From the NCBI GenBank assembly GCA_001724265.1, contig MEDY01000320.1, forward strand, positions 1 through 64,000: 64,000 nt of DNA, given 5' to 3'. Positions within the stretch are counted from its first letter, which is position 1; each line of letters begins with the position of its first letter. Made by a program: the position numbers and the translations under genes. The notes below the pieces were generated by a model. That model was not told the DNA's origin and made no database searches. It worked only from the letters and a program-made list of their open reading frames with translations. This DNA comes from Rhizaria sp. SCN 62-66. Lineage: Eukaryota; Rhizaria, unplaced. Below are positions 33,201 through 45,361 of the stretch, in pieces.

Positions 33201-36200
33201 CCAACAGCAGACACGGCGCCGCGCAAGCGGCCCGCGAGCACGAGGTCGAGCACGTCATCCGCGGCCAGACTGCCACGCATGATGTTGAGCGACACGGTGA
33301 CGCGATCTAGTGCCACTGTGAAGGCCGCGCGCGCCTTGGCCCCCGCGGGCGTCTCGGCGCCGCGGTAACGCGCGCGCCAAACACGGTGGAACAGGTTGCT
33401 CTGCGCGGGCGTCAACGCGCGCGCACCGTCGGGGCCGGACGGTTCAGCGGTGCCTGCAGCGGGACGCGGACTCGAGCCGATGGCGTCGTCGCCGCTGTGC
33501 TCACCCTTGTTGGCCGCGGTGGCGGCAACAGCGGCAGCGCGCAGGAGCCCAGCAGCGGCGGCGAGCGATGCGGTACGCTGAAAGGCGGCCAGAGGCCGGA
33601 ACGGCAGATCCGTCGACAACGCAGTGGGCGCGTCGAAGGCAGTGCCACGCGAGATCAGTGCGGCAACAGAGCTAGCCGTGGGCGCGTCGCCGCCGAGACA
33701 TGACGCGGAGCTCGAGAGCGAAGACCGGCCGGGCGAGCCGGGCGACGCGGGACCCATGCCAGGCTCTGACACAGAGATGTTGTTGAGCACCGCGATTTGT
33801 GCGACAGCGGCGACGACGGAAGAAGGCGCGGGGTCTGCGGCCGAGAGCCCGCCGGCAGCGCCAGACAAACTCATCGACGCTGCCAACAACGCGGGTGCAT
33901 CCTCAGTGTCAGCAAAGTCGCCCAGTGCGGCGGCCGCGGCTGCTGCAGCCGCGGAGGCGTGCTGCGTGGGCGGCGGCGGCACACCGCGCGCAGCAGCGTC
34001 GTAAGCCTCGGCCTTGGCCAGCAGAGCGCGCGCCCGGTGCAAGAGCGCGAGCGCGGCGTGAGGCGTGCCAGCAGAGCCCGCGCTCGCGCCGTGGCCGTGC
34101 CGAGAAGACGAAATGGTCGTCACGGGTTCGGGCGCATCGTCTTCGTCGTCGTCCTGCTGGCGCGGCACGCCGTCCTGCGCCGCCCCATCGCCGGCCGCGT
34201 TCGCGGCGGCACCGCCAGCGGGCGCGGCGGGTTGCTGGAACTCGACAAGAAGCGTGCCGCCGGACTCAAAGGCGTGCTTCGCAAACAGTACCCACACGGA
34301 CTCCTCGAGATCTAGCTCGATTGGCCGCGGTAGCGCGACGGAGAGGTCGTACTCAACCGTCGTGACGCCGCCCTTGCCGGCCTTGGTGGACGCAGACGGA
34401 CCGGACCCAAACAGCGCACGCTCGTCCTCGTCGTCAGAGTTCTACGCCGTCGCCGTGGCCTCGAGCTCGGGATGCGGCTCCACAGCAACGGCCATGGACG
34501 CAGTCTCTGACTCGGGCATGGCATAGGCGCTGGAGCCCGAGCCTGCAGCCGCCGCAGCGGCCGCGGCGCCAGGGCCCGAGACAGCAGCCTTGCGCGCGGT
34601 CGCCGTGCGCGCGAGCGCTCCCGCGGGCGGGGCGCGCGCGGCGGCGATGCGCGTGGGCGGGACGTGGTAATGGTCACGTTGCACGGGCTCCACAAGCACG
34701 TCGAGCCACAGTGTCACCGACTGGCCGGGCGCGGCGCGGCGGGCCGAGGACCGCTGCAGCCACGCGGTGAGGAAGCCGGGCGACGCCAGCAGTGGCGCCA
34801 GCGCGCGCGGCGGCGGCGACGGCGGCAGCGCGGCCGCGGGCGGGTGCAGCAGCGACGCCAGGTAAAGCTGGTACTGCGTCAACTGCCCAGCCCAGGCCGC
34901 GGTCGCCGCGACCGTCGCTGCGGCGGCAGCGGCCGCGGGCGAGGCCGCGACGCCCGCGGGGCCCAGCGGGGGCGCGAGCACGCCGGGCACAGGTGGCGCC
35001 AGCGCGGCGAGCGAGCACGACAGCAGCGCGCTGTGGCGGCGAGTGGCGGCCGCGGCGGCGACGGCCGCGGCAGTCGCGGCCGAGGACCGCGCGGCAGACG
35101 CGTAGCCCAGGTAGTGCGTCTCCGCCGCCAGCAGCACTGTGCCGTGGTGGTAGGGGAAGCCCGAGGCATAAACCGCGCTCAGCGCCGCCGCGGCGCCCGT
35201 CGCAGCCGCGGCGGCGCCGGGCAGCCGGCGGTGGCGGCCCGCGGCGTCCGGGGAGACGAGCTCCGCGGGGCGGCTCTGCGGCCGCGTGGGCGAAACGGCG
35301 CCGCTGCGAGACTGGCCAACGGCGGTCCCGGGCGCGGTGCCGGGCGGCGACAGGGGCCCGCCGGCCGTGGGGGTGAACGCGGGCGTGTTCGAGCGAGACG
35401 GCAGGCTTGCGCCCGTCGCCGCGGCGCCGGGGAGTTCGAGCGTGGCGCCCGCGGGCGGCGGCGAAATGGGCCGCGCGGCCTCGACCGCGAGCGTGGCGCG
35501 CGGGGCGGCGCGCGGGAGGTACGGTGGCGCGGAAAGGTGCGAGATCGGCAGCGACACGCAGGGTGCCGAGGCGGGCACGGGCTGATACGGTGGCGGCGGC
35601 GCGCCGTAGTGGCCCGCGGGCGCGAGCGGCAGCGGCGACTGCAGCATGTACAGCCCGTTGAGCGCCGACAAGAACGCAAACGCGAGGTGCCGCGCGTGCG
35701 CGCGCGAGGTCTGCGCGGGGATGAGCTCGGAGAAGCGCGGCAGCGGCCACGCGGCGAGGTCGACCGCCACTGGCGCGGGTGTGCCGTGGGGGCCGTCACG
35801 CGGACGCGGGCCGCGAGGGCCTCCGTGGCCACCACCGGGAGCAGCCGCGGCCGCAGCGGCGGCGGCGGCGGCGACGGCGGCCTGGCCGGCAGCGGAGCCG
35901 CGGCGCACGCCGGCGCCGCGGCCGCCCGCACCGGGGGCGCCAGCGGCGGCAGCAGCGGCGCGTGCAGTGACCGCGGCTGTGGTGAAGGCGGCCACGGCAT
36001 TGCGGAGGTAGTGCACCTGCTCTTGCCTGCGTGCGTTCGAGTCCGCGGCAGCGGCGCGCTCGCTGACGCGCACGGCCGCGGCGATGCGCGACACGAGGGC
36101 AGAGTCTGCGCGAATGAACTCAGCCGTCGACGCAGCAGCTGCGGCAGCAGCAGCGGCCTCTGAGCCCGACAGAGCGGCCGAGGCCGGCGGCGATGCCAGA

Positions 36201-39200
36201 ACGGCCGCAGTCGGTGGCAGCACGAGCGCCGGTGAGTGAGCGATCGCCCACGTCGCAGCGCCGAGCTCAGACACGGCCACGGCGGGCGCGGAGAACAGCG
36301 CGACCGCGAGGTCGGCCTCCGCGGGCGTGGGCGTCAGGACGCGGTACAGCTCGCGGAAGCGCGGGCGCAGCAGCGAGGGCTCGGCAACGGCCGCGATGAG
36401 CTCGTAGGCGCGCAGCGTCGTGGCCTCAAGCAGCATCTTCTCCGTCGCAGCCGCACGCAGTGCCAGCGCCAGAGCGTCGCACTCGCGCGTGAGCTGTTCG
36501 TGCGCCGTCGTCAGCGCGGCGCGCGCAGAGTCGGTCTGCGAGCGCTCCTGCGAGAGCCGCAGCCGCGCCTCGGCCACGTCCTGCTGCAGCGACGCGGCGA
36601 GCGCGCGTTCGCGGGCGATGGCGTGCGCGATGTGCGCGCGGTGGCGCGCGGCCGACGCCGCCGTGCCGCTCTGCGCGTCGCGGATCAAGTCCTCGACCTC
36701 GGCGCAGTCCGAGTCAAGCCGTGCGCGCTTGTTGCGGAGCTGCGCGAGCTCGCGCAAGAGACGGGCCTCCTCGCCGACTGCGCGCACCTGCAGCACGGCG
36801 AGCGAGCGCCGCTGGCGCCGGTCCACTGCCGCGAGCCGGCGCTGCACGCTGGCCGCGCGCTCGAGCCGCGCGTTAAGCGCGCGCCTGGCGGGCTCAGCCA
36901 GCCTCGCCCACGCCGCGAGCGACGCCGCCTCGCCGCGCGCGCGGGCCAACGCGTGCGCCGCGAGGGCGTCCGCCAGCGGCTGTGTGACGGACGCGGCGGC
37001 CGCGGGCGTCGCCGAGTTGTGGTCCAGCAGCACGCGCTTCAGAGCATAAACAAACCGCGCGTAGCGGGGGTACGGGTTCAGCGGTGCAGCGCGGCGCGCG
37101 GCGTCGGCGGGCGACATCATGTCCGACGCAGTGTCAGCTTTCACGAGCGTTGTCACATGCACAGGCAAGGGCGCAGGCGCTGGCGCGGGCGTCGGAGCCG
37201 CTCCGGGCATCGGCGAAGGCGCTGTGGAGCCGGGCAGCGCGGTCTGCTGCTGTTGTTTTTGTTGCTCTTTGAGCTTCGCGGCGTGCTCGGCCTCTGCGGC
37301 GGCGGAGGCAGCTGCAGCGGCGGCAGATGCGGTGGCAAAAGGGTCGGCGGGGCATGGCAGCACGGGCAGCAGCCAGCGGTTGCGGAGCTGCAGCCGTGAG
37401 GCCCACTGGTGCATGGTGCACTTGGTGATGAAGTTATCGCGCAAGTCCACGTCCTGCAGCGACGTGGGCAGCGTCAACAGCGGCGTCAGCGCGCCCGCGC
37501 CGCCGTCCGTCACGCACGCGCCGCGCAGAGACAGACTTAGCAGGCCCTGCTTCACAACGTGGCCGGCGCCGCCACCCCAGGCCGCGGAGGCCGCGCCGGT
37601 CGTGGCGGTCGCGGCGGCGTTGGCAGCGAGTGCCTGGACCAGCGCCAGCGCGCCGGCGGCCTCGCTTTCCTGCTCGCCCACCGCGAGCGCTGCGGCGGCC
37701 GCGGCGGCAGCCACGGCAGCAGCCGCGACGGGCTGCCCCGCGTTGGCACCCGCGACCGCGGAGCCAGCCGTTGCCACCGCTGTGGCGGGCGCGGCGGCGG
37801 TCAGGACGGCTGCCTGGCCACCGAGCGCCTCGCCGCCCGCGAGCGCGTCCGAGTGCGCTGCATTGTGGTACAGCCCGAAGATCGTGGGCTGCTGCGCACG
37901 CGCCGCGGCGAGCACGGCGGCGGCCGTCTTATTGCCCAGCGCCGCGGACAGCGCCGCTTGCTGCCGCAGCGCGTGTGCACGCGGACTCAGGTCGACGTTC
38001 TCGCCCGCGGCGGCCTCGGCCGCGGCGGACGCGGCGGCGGCAGCGGCAGCGGCAGCGGCGCTGGGTGCGCTTGTGGACGGTCCGTTGGGCGCGGCGCCTG
38101 CGGCGACGGCGATGGCGCGCGCGCGAGCCGCGGGCGAGACCCAGTTGGGCGGAAGGAACTCGGCGACACCGGGCAGCAGCGAGCGCCGCGAGGCGGATGG
38201 GGACAACGCGGCGGCCACGGCGGCAGCGGCGGCGGTGGCGACAGCGGCGTTCTTCACGGCCGCAGCGGCGGAACCAGGCGGCAGTAGACGCGACTCTGAC
38301 GCGGCGGGCGCGACCGTGACCGCGGGCAAACCGGGCAGCGAGGCGAGGCGCCGGTGCGCACCGCCGCCGCCGCCACCGCTGCCGCCGGTCGTGGATCCGC
38401 CGACTTGGCCCAGCGGCCCTGCAGCGACGACAGCGGCGACGGCGGCGGCGAACGCGTTAGCCTCCTCGCGGCCCGGCGCGGCGCCGGCGCCCTCGTCATC
38501 GTCCGCGTGGCCAGCCGCGGGGGTGGCGACAGCACCGGATCCGTCATCGGCCGCGGCCTCAGTCGGCGGCACCCACACGGGCTGCGCCGGGGGCGCTGGT
38601 AGCGCCTTAACCTGCCCGTTCATGGCCTTCTGCGGCGACGGACCCAGTCCGAACGACGGCGCGGCGCCGCTGCCGCCCCCGCGCGCGGCGATGGCGGCGG
38701 CGCCCGGCGAGGCGAAGCCCAAGGAGATGCCTTCGTAGACCATGAGCGCATCGTGGTTCGCAGTCTCGTCCTCAGGTAGACCCGCGGCGTTGGCGTCGAC
38801 AGGGGCCGAGGAAGACGCGCGGTTGATTCCCGGCGCAGCACTAGCGCCAGACTGACCCGAAGAGGCGGCGGCGACGGCGGCGGCGGTGCCTTGTTTGAGC
38901 TTGAGTTGGGCCTCAAGCTGCGCGCGCGCGGCCTCCTCCTCGGCGGCCGCGGCGGCTGCAGCGCGGCGCTCGGCCTCAGCGGCGACCTCGGCGGCCAGAG
39001 TAAGCAGACCGCCACGGGAGCGCGCGGCGCGCGAGCGGGCCAGTGCCTGCGTGCTCTTGGTGTCACCGCGGGCGCGCGCGCGGGCCAGCGCGGCGGCGTC
39101 TGCGTGCGCCTCAACGGCCGCGACGACCGGGTTCGACACACCGTGCTGCAGCACGTAGCCGATTAGCGACGCGCCCAGGTCGCCGACAGGGTTGTCGGAC

Positions 39201-42200
39201 AGGTCCAGGTGCGCCAGCAGCGGCGAGTGCAGCAGACAGAGGCAGAAGCGCATGAAGCAGTCGCGTCCGAGAGTGCCGTAGCCCCAACCAAACGCCGCCG
39301 CCGCAGTCGTCTGAGTCAGCTGCGTCTGCGCCGCGGCGGCGGCAGCCGAGGCCTGTGCGGCCGCGCTCGGGTCGACGTTCCCGCCGTGTGCCTGTGCGTG
39401 TGCTTGCGCAGCGGCAGCAGCAGCGGCGGCGGCCGCGGCGCCGGGCAATCCCGCGGCAACGCGGCGCGCGGTCGCGGGCAGCGAGGCGGCGGCGGCCTCC
39501 ACGGCGTCCGCGGGCAGCAGCGCCGCAAAGGGGCCAGAAGACATCGCAGTCGCGGCGGCGCCGGAGGTCAGCAGCGCGCGCGCCTCGGCCTCGCTCAGCG
39601 CGGCGGCCATCGCGGCAGCGTTCACGGCGGCGGCCGAAGACGTCGCGTCGCCGTCCCCGCCCCGGCCGTCGCCGCCAGCACCCGCCGCCGCGGCCGACGC
39701 GCTAGCGGTGGAGGACGGCGGCGCGCGGCCGGCGCGGCGCGCGCGGCCCAGCAGCGCGTTGACGGCCGCAGACGTGCCCGCAACCGTGCCGGGCACGCCC
39801 GCCATGACCGCGCCGCCCTGGACGAAGCTCGCGCCCGACGGCGCCGCGGTCCCGCCCGCGCCCACCGCACCCTGCCCCGCGCCCGAGCCGCCGGCACCGG
39901 GCTGCGCGGCGCGCGCGAGGAGCTGCGAGCCGCCGGCATTGGACTCAGCCGCAAGGCGCTGGTAGCGGCGCTCGGCGGCCGTCACGCCTGTCGGAGCCTG
40001 CAGAGACGCGCTGGGCCCGCCGGCTGCGGCCGAGGCGGCGGCTGCCGCGGACAGCGCAGTGGCCGACGCGCGCAGAGCGGCAGCGTGCGCAGCAGCGCCG
40101 TTGCCCGTGTCGGCGGTGTCGGCGCCCGCGGCGGCGGCGGCGGCGGGTAGCGCAGTCTGCGGCGTGATGAGCATGCCCAGCTGGCGCGAGGGCGCGATGC
40201 CGCAGCGCGCGAGTGAGAGCCGCTCCAGCCGAGTGTACGGCAGCGCGGACGACAGGTGGTACAGGCCGAAGGGCCCGATGGCGTTGCCGGCGAGCGACAG
40301 CGCCGAGAGCGCCGAGGACGACGACGTGAGCGCGGCGGCGAGCTGCGGGAACAGCGAAGTGGGACCACAGCCCACGGTCTGCGGGGTAAGCTCGCAGCGC
40401 GATATGTCGAGCGTGAGCAGCGCCGAGTTGAGAGCCACCATCGCGCACAGCGCGTCGACCGTAGACTGCGTGCGGAACGCGTTGCCGGCGATCGACAGCA
40501 CGCGCACACGCGGCAGCCGGCCGGAAGGGTTCCACGCGCTCTTGACGGGCGTCAGCGAGCGAAACAGCGTCTGCAGCTGCGGCTCCGACAGCCGGTTATC
40601 GCTGAGGTCCAGGTGCGTGAGCGCAGACCGCGGTGCGAGCCACGGCGCGCGGCGCAGCAAGTGTGTGAATCCGGCGTTGCCAACGCCCGCGAGGCCGATA
40701 CGCTCGAGCAGCGTGTTGTGCGCGAGCGCGCGCGCCAGGGCTTGCGCGCCGGCAAGCCCCATGGTGTTGTGCTGGCGGTCCAGACACGTAGAGCCCAGGT
40801 CGAGCGCGACCACGGACGCGCTCAGGTACACCGACACGCGCGTCCACTGAAGCGGCGCCACGGACGCGGGCAGAGGCGCCGCCAGCGCGGAGCTTGCGCC
40901 AGTCGTCGCAACGCCAGCGGCCGCGGGCACCGTGTTGTTGTCGGCGGCCGCAGTCGCGGTCGCAGTCGAGGTCGCAAGCGCGGTGGCGGCAGCGGCGGCA
41001 GCAGCAGCAGCGGTGGCCGCAGTGGCTCCCGCAAGTGCGTAGCCGACGACGGGCTTCTTCTCAGCGCCGCCGCCGTTGCCCACGCCGTCGGGCCCGCCAT
41101 AGCGCTGCGCAAGCACCTGCGCCTGCACCGACGCGCGCGCCAAATCGAGCGGGACAGGCACGCGGCGCTTGGCCACGCGGGTCAGCGCGCGCGCGACGGC
41201 CGTGACGCCCGCGGGCGAGAGCGAATTGCACTGGAGGTTGAGCGCGACAAAGGGCGGGCCGAACGAGTGCGGCAGCGGGTGCGTGCGCGGCGTCGCAAGC
41301 ACGGGCAGCACGCGTCCGTCGGCAGACCGCGAGCCTGCGATGGCGAAGCACTTGCCGACCAGCGCGCCCGCCAGCGCCGCTGCACCAGCGTCGCCCAGCG
41401 CGTTGGCCGAAAGGTCGAGCGAGACGAACCGCGCGGGCTGCCACGACGCCGCCACAGCGCGCGCCATTGCCGCGGCCGCGGCGGCCTCGGACCCGGCGGC
41501 CGCGCTGGCCGCCGCGGTCGGGTCCGCGGCCGCGCGCGCGGCGAGCGCGAGGTCGAGGCTGCGGCGCTGCGGCAGCGGTTGATTCCGCACCGACTGAGAC
41601 AGGACGAGTTGCGCCACAAGCGGCACCCACTCGGGAGTGAGCGCAAGATCCTGCAGCGACACTTCGCGCACCAGAGAACCGCCCGCGACGTCGCCACTGG
41701 AGGCGCTGCCCGAGAAGGAGAACCCAGGTGTGTCGCCCGCGTCGCCGGGCGCAGTGACGCTAGTGCCGCGGCGGCGCTGCTGCTGGCCCTGCTGCTGCGC
41801 CAGCTTCTTCTGCAGCACGTACTGGTTCGCCACCGACACGGCAGACGGCGCGGGGCCGTCGCCGTGACCCGCCGCAGCCGCCGCGACGGCGTCGGCGGCC
41901 AGCGCGGCGCGGTGACGGAGCCGGAAGGCCGTGGCGAAGCGCGACCAGCGCAGCAGCACGTCCGCCGACACGCCCTGCGCGGCGGCCGCGGCGGCCACAG
42001 CGGCGGCGGTCGCGCCCGCGCCGCCCGCGGGCAGCTGGCCGCGCTTGCGCGCCTGCGCGACGAGCCGGTCGTGCCCGTCGGTCGCCGCGTCCGGCAGCAG
42101 AGGAAACGCCTCCGCGGCGGGGCGTACGGTCTGGCTCGCGGCCGCGCGCGCGGAGGACGCCGCGGAAGCCACAGCGGCCGTCAGAGTCGACTGCAGGAAC

Positions 42201-43471
42201 GAGTCGAGCGCGCCGGCCCACTCCAGGCGCTGTGCCGCGCCAGAGTCCGGCGCCGCGCTAGTCGAGCTCACGGTCTCAGTCTCGGCAGCGGCCGCACTGG
42301 CGCCCGAGGGCGGCGCTGGGCCATGCTGACGCTTGCGCGCAGCAGCAGCAGCGGTGGCGGTGCCGGGCGCGGCCATGGAGGACGGGACGGTGTCATCGAC
42401 AAGACAGAGGTGCAGCAGCATCGTGTCTCCATCGCAGTCATCGTCAGACTCGCTGTCGCTGCAGCCGCGCAGCTCCATGTCGTCTAGACTGCCGCCATCG
42501 TCCTCGCCGGCGCCGCTGCCGTCGCCGCCGTCCGCGCCACCGCCGCCGCCGCCGGGGCCCGCGCGGGAGACCGACCGCGACGCGGCGCGCGATGCAGCAC
42601 GCGACGCAGCACGCGAGTTAGAGTGCGAGCTGTGATGGGAATTGTGGTGAGAGTTTTGGTGCGAGGTTTGGTGTGAGGTTTGCTGCGAAGATGCGAGCGA
42701 GCGGTGACCGCCCGCGCGGAAGCCTGTCGCGCCCAGGAAGGAACCGCGGGGTGACGCGCGGGGCGAGGCGCGCGGGGTAGCGCGCGAAGGGCCGCGGGAA
42801 GGGAAAAAGTCGGGGTTGGAGCCGGCGCCGGGGAAGCCGGGGGGCGGGAACGAGCCCGGGAGCACAACTGAGGGCCCGTGGACGGGCAGCAACGGGGTGC
42901 TGCTGTGCGAGGAGCCCGGGAAAGCAGAGGCTGACGCCGAGGACGCTGAAGAGTTGGGGGACTCGATGACAAACTCAAAGTGTCCGTGGGCCATCGCCAG
43001 TTCCTCCGCCTCTTCGTCGGCCTCCAGCACCAGCGCACGCGGGTGCGGCGACGCGTTGGCGTGGCGCAGAAACGCGGCAGCCTGATTGTCGGCCTCCGCA
43101 GCGGCCTCGGTGAACACGGCCTCAACGTCGGTCGCCGCGGGCATGTTACGGGCGGCGGCCACGTCCTCTTCAAGCTCGAGACGCCGCATCGCGAGACGGG
43201 ACGTCAGCGTGCGTCGCCCGTCGTCCAGCGCGGCCTCGTCGTGCGCGTGTTGCAGTACCGCGCGTGCGGCGTGTGCGAAGGCCACGGCAGCCGTCGGCGA
43301 CGCCGCGCGCATGCGGGCCTCTTCGGCAGCCATTTCAGCTGCCAACTCCTCCTCGCTGCGCTGGTTGCCATACAGCTGTCGCCGCAGGGAGTCAGGGGAA
43401 CCCGCGTCCGCGGCAGGCCGCAACTTGGGTGCGTGGACGGCCCCGTGGGCCGACCCGCCGAAGGGGAACAT
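27266..43471 (-). CDS. Giant leucine-rich-repeat/coiled-coil protein (5,401 codons) with four in-frame TAG codons
   Basis: From ATG 43471 one frame runs 16.2 kb to TAA (27268-27266) with no TAA, TGA or frameshift; only four TAG codons interrupt it (codons 3010, 3979, 4642, 4769). Composition and GC content do not change at these points and no AT-rich gap occurs, so one gene is favoured over five. Ala/Ser-rich segments dominate. RNase-inhibitor/RanGAP-type leucine-rich repeats lie at about 680-1110 (VSLDLSANALGDAGAAAL, THLDLSDNRLSEPQL, TLDISRCELTPQTV), 1410-1440 (AHLDLSDNPVGDLGASL) and 2000 (DVDLRDNFITKC). A long coiled coil spans about 2200-2350 (Arg/Glu/Gln-rich). A second charged coiled coil is at about 4450-4560, followed by basic RRKRRRRNRH and acidic stretches. 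It is probably a cytoplasmic scaffold; no enzyme motif is seen. The true function is unknown. If TAG were a stop, the first product would be 3,009 residues. Confidence 0.8.
29165..29167 (-). other. In-frame TAG codon 4769 of the giant gene
   Basis: The context is LRADATLAN-TAG-YAAALQRAG. The frame then continues 632 codons to TAA. The only ATG-free continuation begins mid-domain, so a new gene start here is unlikely. Confidence 0.75.
29546..29548 (-). other. In-frame TAG codon 4642 of the giant gene
   Basis: The context is DARPRSPG-TAG-PKRRRRHRHD. The Arg-rich and acidic composition is continuous on both sides. Confidence 0.75.
31535..31537 (-). other. In-frame TAG codon 3979 of the giant gene
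   Basis: The context is GLAPAASQ-TAG-PATRGRGAG. The preceding codon is CAG (Gln). Confidence 0.75.
34442..34444 (-). other. In-frame TAG codon 3010 of the giant gene
   Basis: The context is LEATATA-TAG-NSDDEDERALFG. A complex, non-repetitive segment follows directly (VEYDLSVALPRPIELDLEES), so translation past this codon appears meaningful. Confidence 0.78.
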
Positions 43472-43976
43472 GTGGCGGGGGCGGGCTAGTGGACGTCAAG
43501 AGCAGTTCGCTTGAGTACAGAGTGTCTTCAAAGGAAAGCAAGCTAAAAATGTAAATATCACGCGAAAGACATCGTCAGTTTGAAATAAGGTAAGGATATT
43601 AGACATTCAAAGTGCGATTTCATAACAATTCTTAATAATAACTTTTAAAATAAAGAAACACGCGCGATCAGCCTGCTTTTGTGGCTTTCGGGTTCGATCA
43701 GAAACGGAAAGTGACTGTGAGCTAGCTCGGCTGACCGACCGACCGCCGAGAGATTCCTCGAGAAGCCCCTATTCGACCGGAACGTCGTTTTTCGCCGATT
43801 GCTGTGATGCATTGAAAGAAGCGAGTGAAATGTCGTGTCTGGATTTTGAAACAAATAACCCACTGTAATCTTTATTTATGCAAAAACGCACCTGTAACCT
43901 CCGTATCTGTGGCTCACGGCATTGATTTCTGGGTTGTGATCTTCTCTTGTCGGACTTCGTATCTAGCTCTAGGAAA
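43472..43976. other. Shared divergent promoter region
   Basis: This 505-base AT-richer gap separates the giant gene from the cytochrome b5 reductase gene and should contain both promoters. Nothing else is recognised. Confidence 0.6.
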
Positions 43977-44885
43977 ATGTTCGGCCGTCTCGCTGGCACC
44001 TTCGCTAAGTCCTTCTCCCAGAAGGCCGCCGTTATGGCGGTGACTGCTGTCTCTGCTGCCGGTGTTGCTTTCGCTACCCAGCGCAAGCTCGCCTCTGCTG
44101 AGGCCTCTGCCCACGGTGGCCTCAACCCCAAGGATTTCGTGCCCCTCAAGGTTGCCGCTGTTGAGACCTACAACTACAACACCAAGATCATTTCTCTTGC
44201 TCTTGAGTCCCCCTCTGCTCAGGCCAACCTCCCCATTACCTCTTACGTCGTGACCCGCGCTGATGGCCTCACTGCTGACGGCAAGCCCACCATGCGCCCC
44301 TACACCCCAATCCACTCCAACAAGAATGGCGTCGTCACCCTTCTCGTCAAGGAGTACCCCACTGGCACCATGTCCAAGCACCTCTGCAACCTCAAGGTTG
44401 GCGACTCCGTCGACGTCAAGGGTCCCCTCCCCAAGTACAAGTACACCCCTAACGAGGTCAAGAAGGTCACCCTCATCGCCGGCGGCACTGGCATTACCCC
44501 CGTACTCCAGCTCGCCGAGGCCATCCTCGCCAACAAGGAGGACAAGACCAAGGTCGAGTTTGTCTTCGCCAACACTTCGCAGAAGGATATTCTGCTCAAG
44601 TCCGAGCTCGACGCGCTCGCGGCCAAGCACAAGGACCAGGTCAAGATGACTTACGTCATCGACAAGCCCGAGGCTGGCTTCACCGGTCACACCGGCTACC
44701 TCACCAAGGACCTCCTCTCCAAGCTCGTCGACAAGCCCAGCGCGGACAACAAGGTTTTTGTCTGCGGTCCCCCTGGCTTCATGACGGCCGTCTCCGGCGC
44801 CAAGGCCCCCGACTACAGCCAGGGCGAGGTCGATGGCGCCCTCAAGGAGCTCGGCTTCACCAAGGACAACGTCTTCAAGTTCTAA
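43977..44885 (+). CDS. NADH-cytochrome b5 reductase, probably mitochondrial
   Basis: The protein is 302 residues from ATG 43977, ending in TAA. It transfers electrons from NADH through FAD to cytochrome b5. The N-terminus (MFGRLAGTFAKSFSQKAAVM) is basic and lacks acids, followed by a hydrophobic Ala/Val stretch (about 17-34), which resembles the mitochondrial targeting and anchor region of the Mcr1 type. The FAD-binding motif RPYTP is at 107-111, GTMSKHL at 130-136, the nucleotide-binding GGTGITP at 169-175 and the NADH-side CGPPGFM at 263-269. It ends in KF, like the C-terminal phenylalanine usual in this family. The length is normal. Codons are strongly biased to a few C-ending codons, which suggests high expression. 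It is intronless. Confidence 0.95.
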   Translation: MFGRLAGTFAKSFSQKAAVMAVTAVSAAGVAFATQRKLASAEASAHGGLNPKDFVPLKVAAVETYNYNTKIISLALESPSAQANLPITSYVVTRADGLTADGKPTMRPYTPIHSNKNGVVTLLVKEYPTGTMSKHLCNLKVGDSVDVKGPLPKYKYTPNEVKKVTLIAGGTGITPVLQLAEAILANKEDKTKVEFVFANTSQKDILLKSELDALAAKHKDQVKMTYVIDKPEAGFTGHTGYLTKDLLSKLVDKPSADNKVFVCGPPGFMTAVSGAKAPDYSQGEVDGALKELGFTKDNVFKF

Positions 44886-45361
44886 ATTTAGGGACTTGTT
44901 TAAGTTGTTTGAAGCCTAAGTTGACACACGTAGCCTCTCAGTCTCGAGGTTGTTTCTGCTTTCTGTACTCATCTTTCTTTTTTTACATCCAATGAGCCAG
45001 AGCGGCCGCCAACGTGCTCTCCGACTGTCGGGTGTTGTGTTGACCGCCTGCTGCTGCTGGCTCCTTGAGAGTCGTCTATTATTTCCAATGTGACGCTCTG
45101 TGTTGCGCGGGAAGTGACTGCGCACGTGTGCAGGCGTCAGGGTATTAATCATTCAAGTCACGATACGGATGCGAATTGAATACATTTCTTATTTGAGCAT
45201 TCTGTTGGTCCCCGATCATCTATGATCACATATCTGATATACTGGTGTATTTCTACTGTTATGGCTAAATAAGAAGTTCTTCGGACTAAATAATCATTAT
45301 TTTTCAAAAACTGAGCCGCTTGACTCAAGATGTTCCTTGCATGCTTCTTTGCTTTAAGCAA
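44886..45361. other. Gap between convergent genes
   Basis: This 476-base AT-rich spacer contains the 3' ends of the reductase and the membrane-protein genes. The palindrome CTAAATTTAG overlaps the reductase stop codon (44883-44892). No gene is seen. Confidence 0.6.

Noticed and set aside
27266-34444. Four separate genes downstream of the 3,009-codon frame
   Set aside because: All pieces lie in one frame, are separated by single TAG codons, have no AT-rich spacers, and several lack a plausible ATG near their start.
4946-34444. Programmed stop-codon readthrough in place of reassignment
   Set aside because: The bases after the seven TAGs differ (CAG, AAC, CCA, CCC, TAC, GTC, AGT) and show no common readthrough context. 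It is not formally excluded, but it is less economical given the absence of TAG terminators.
40256-42487. 743-codon plus-strand frame opposite the giant LRR gene
   Set aside because: The opposite strand carries regular leucine-rich repeats, whereas this frame is Arg-rich noise.
43690-43720. GGTTCGA sequence suggestive of a tRNA T-loop
   Set aside because: No matching stems or acceptor arm could be folded around it. I found no convincing tRNA in the window.
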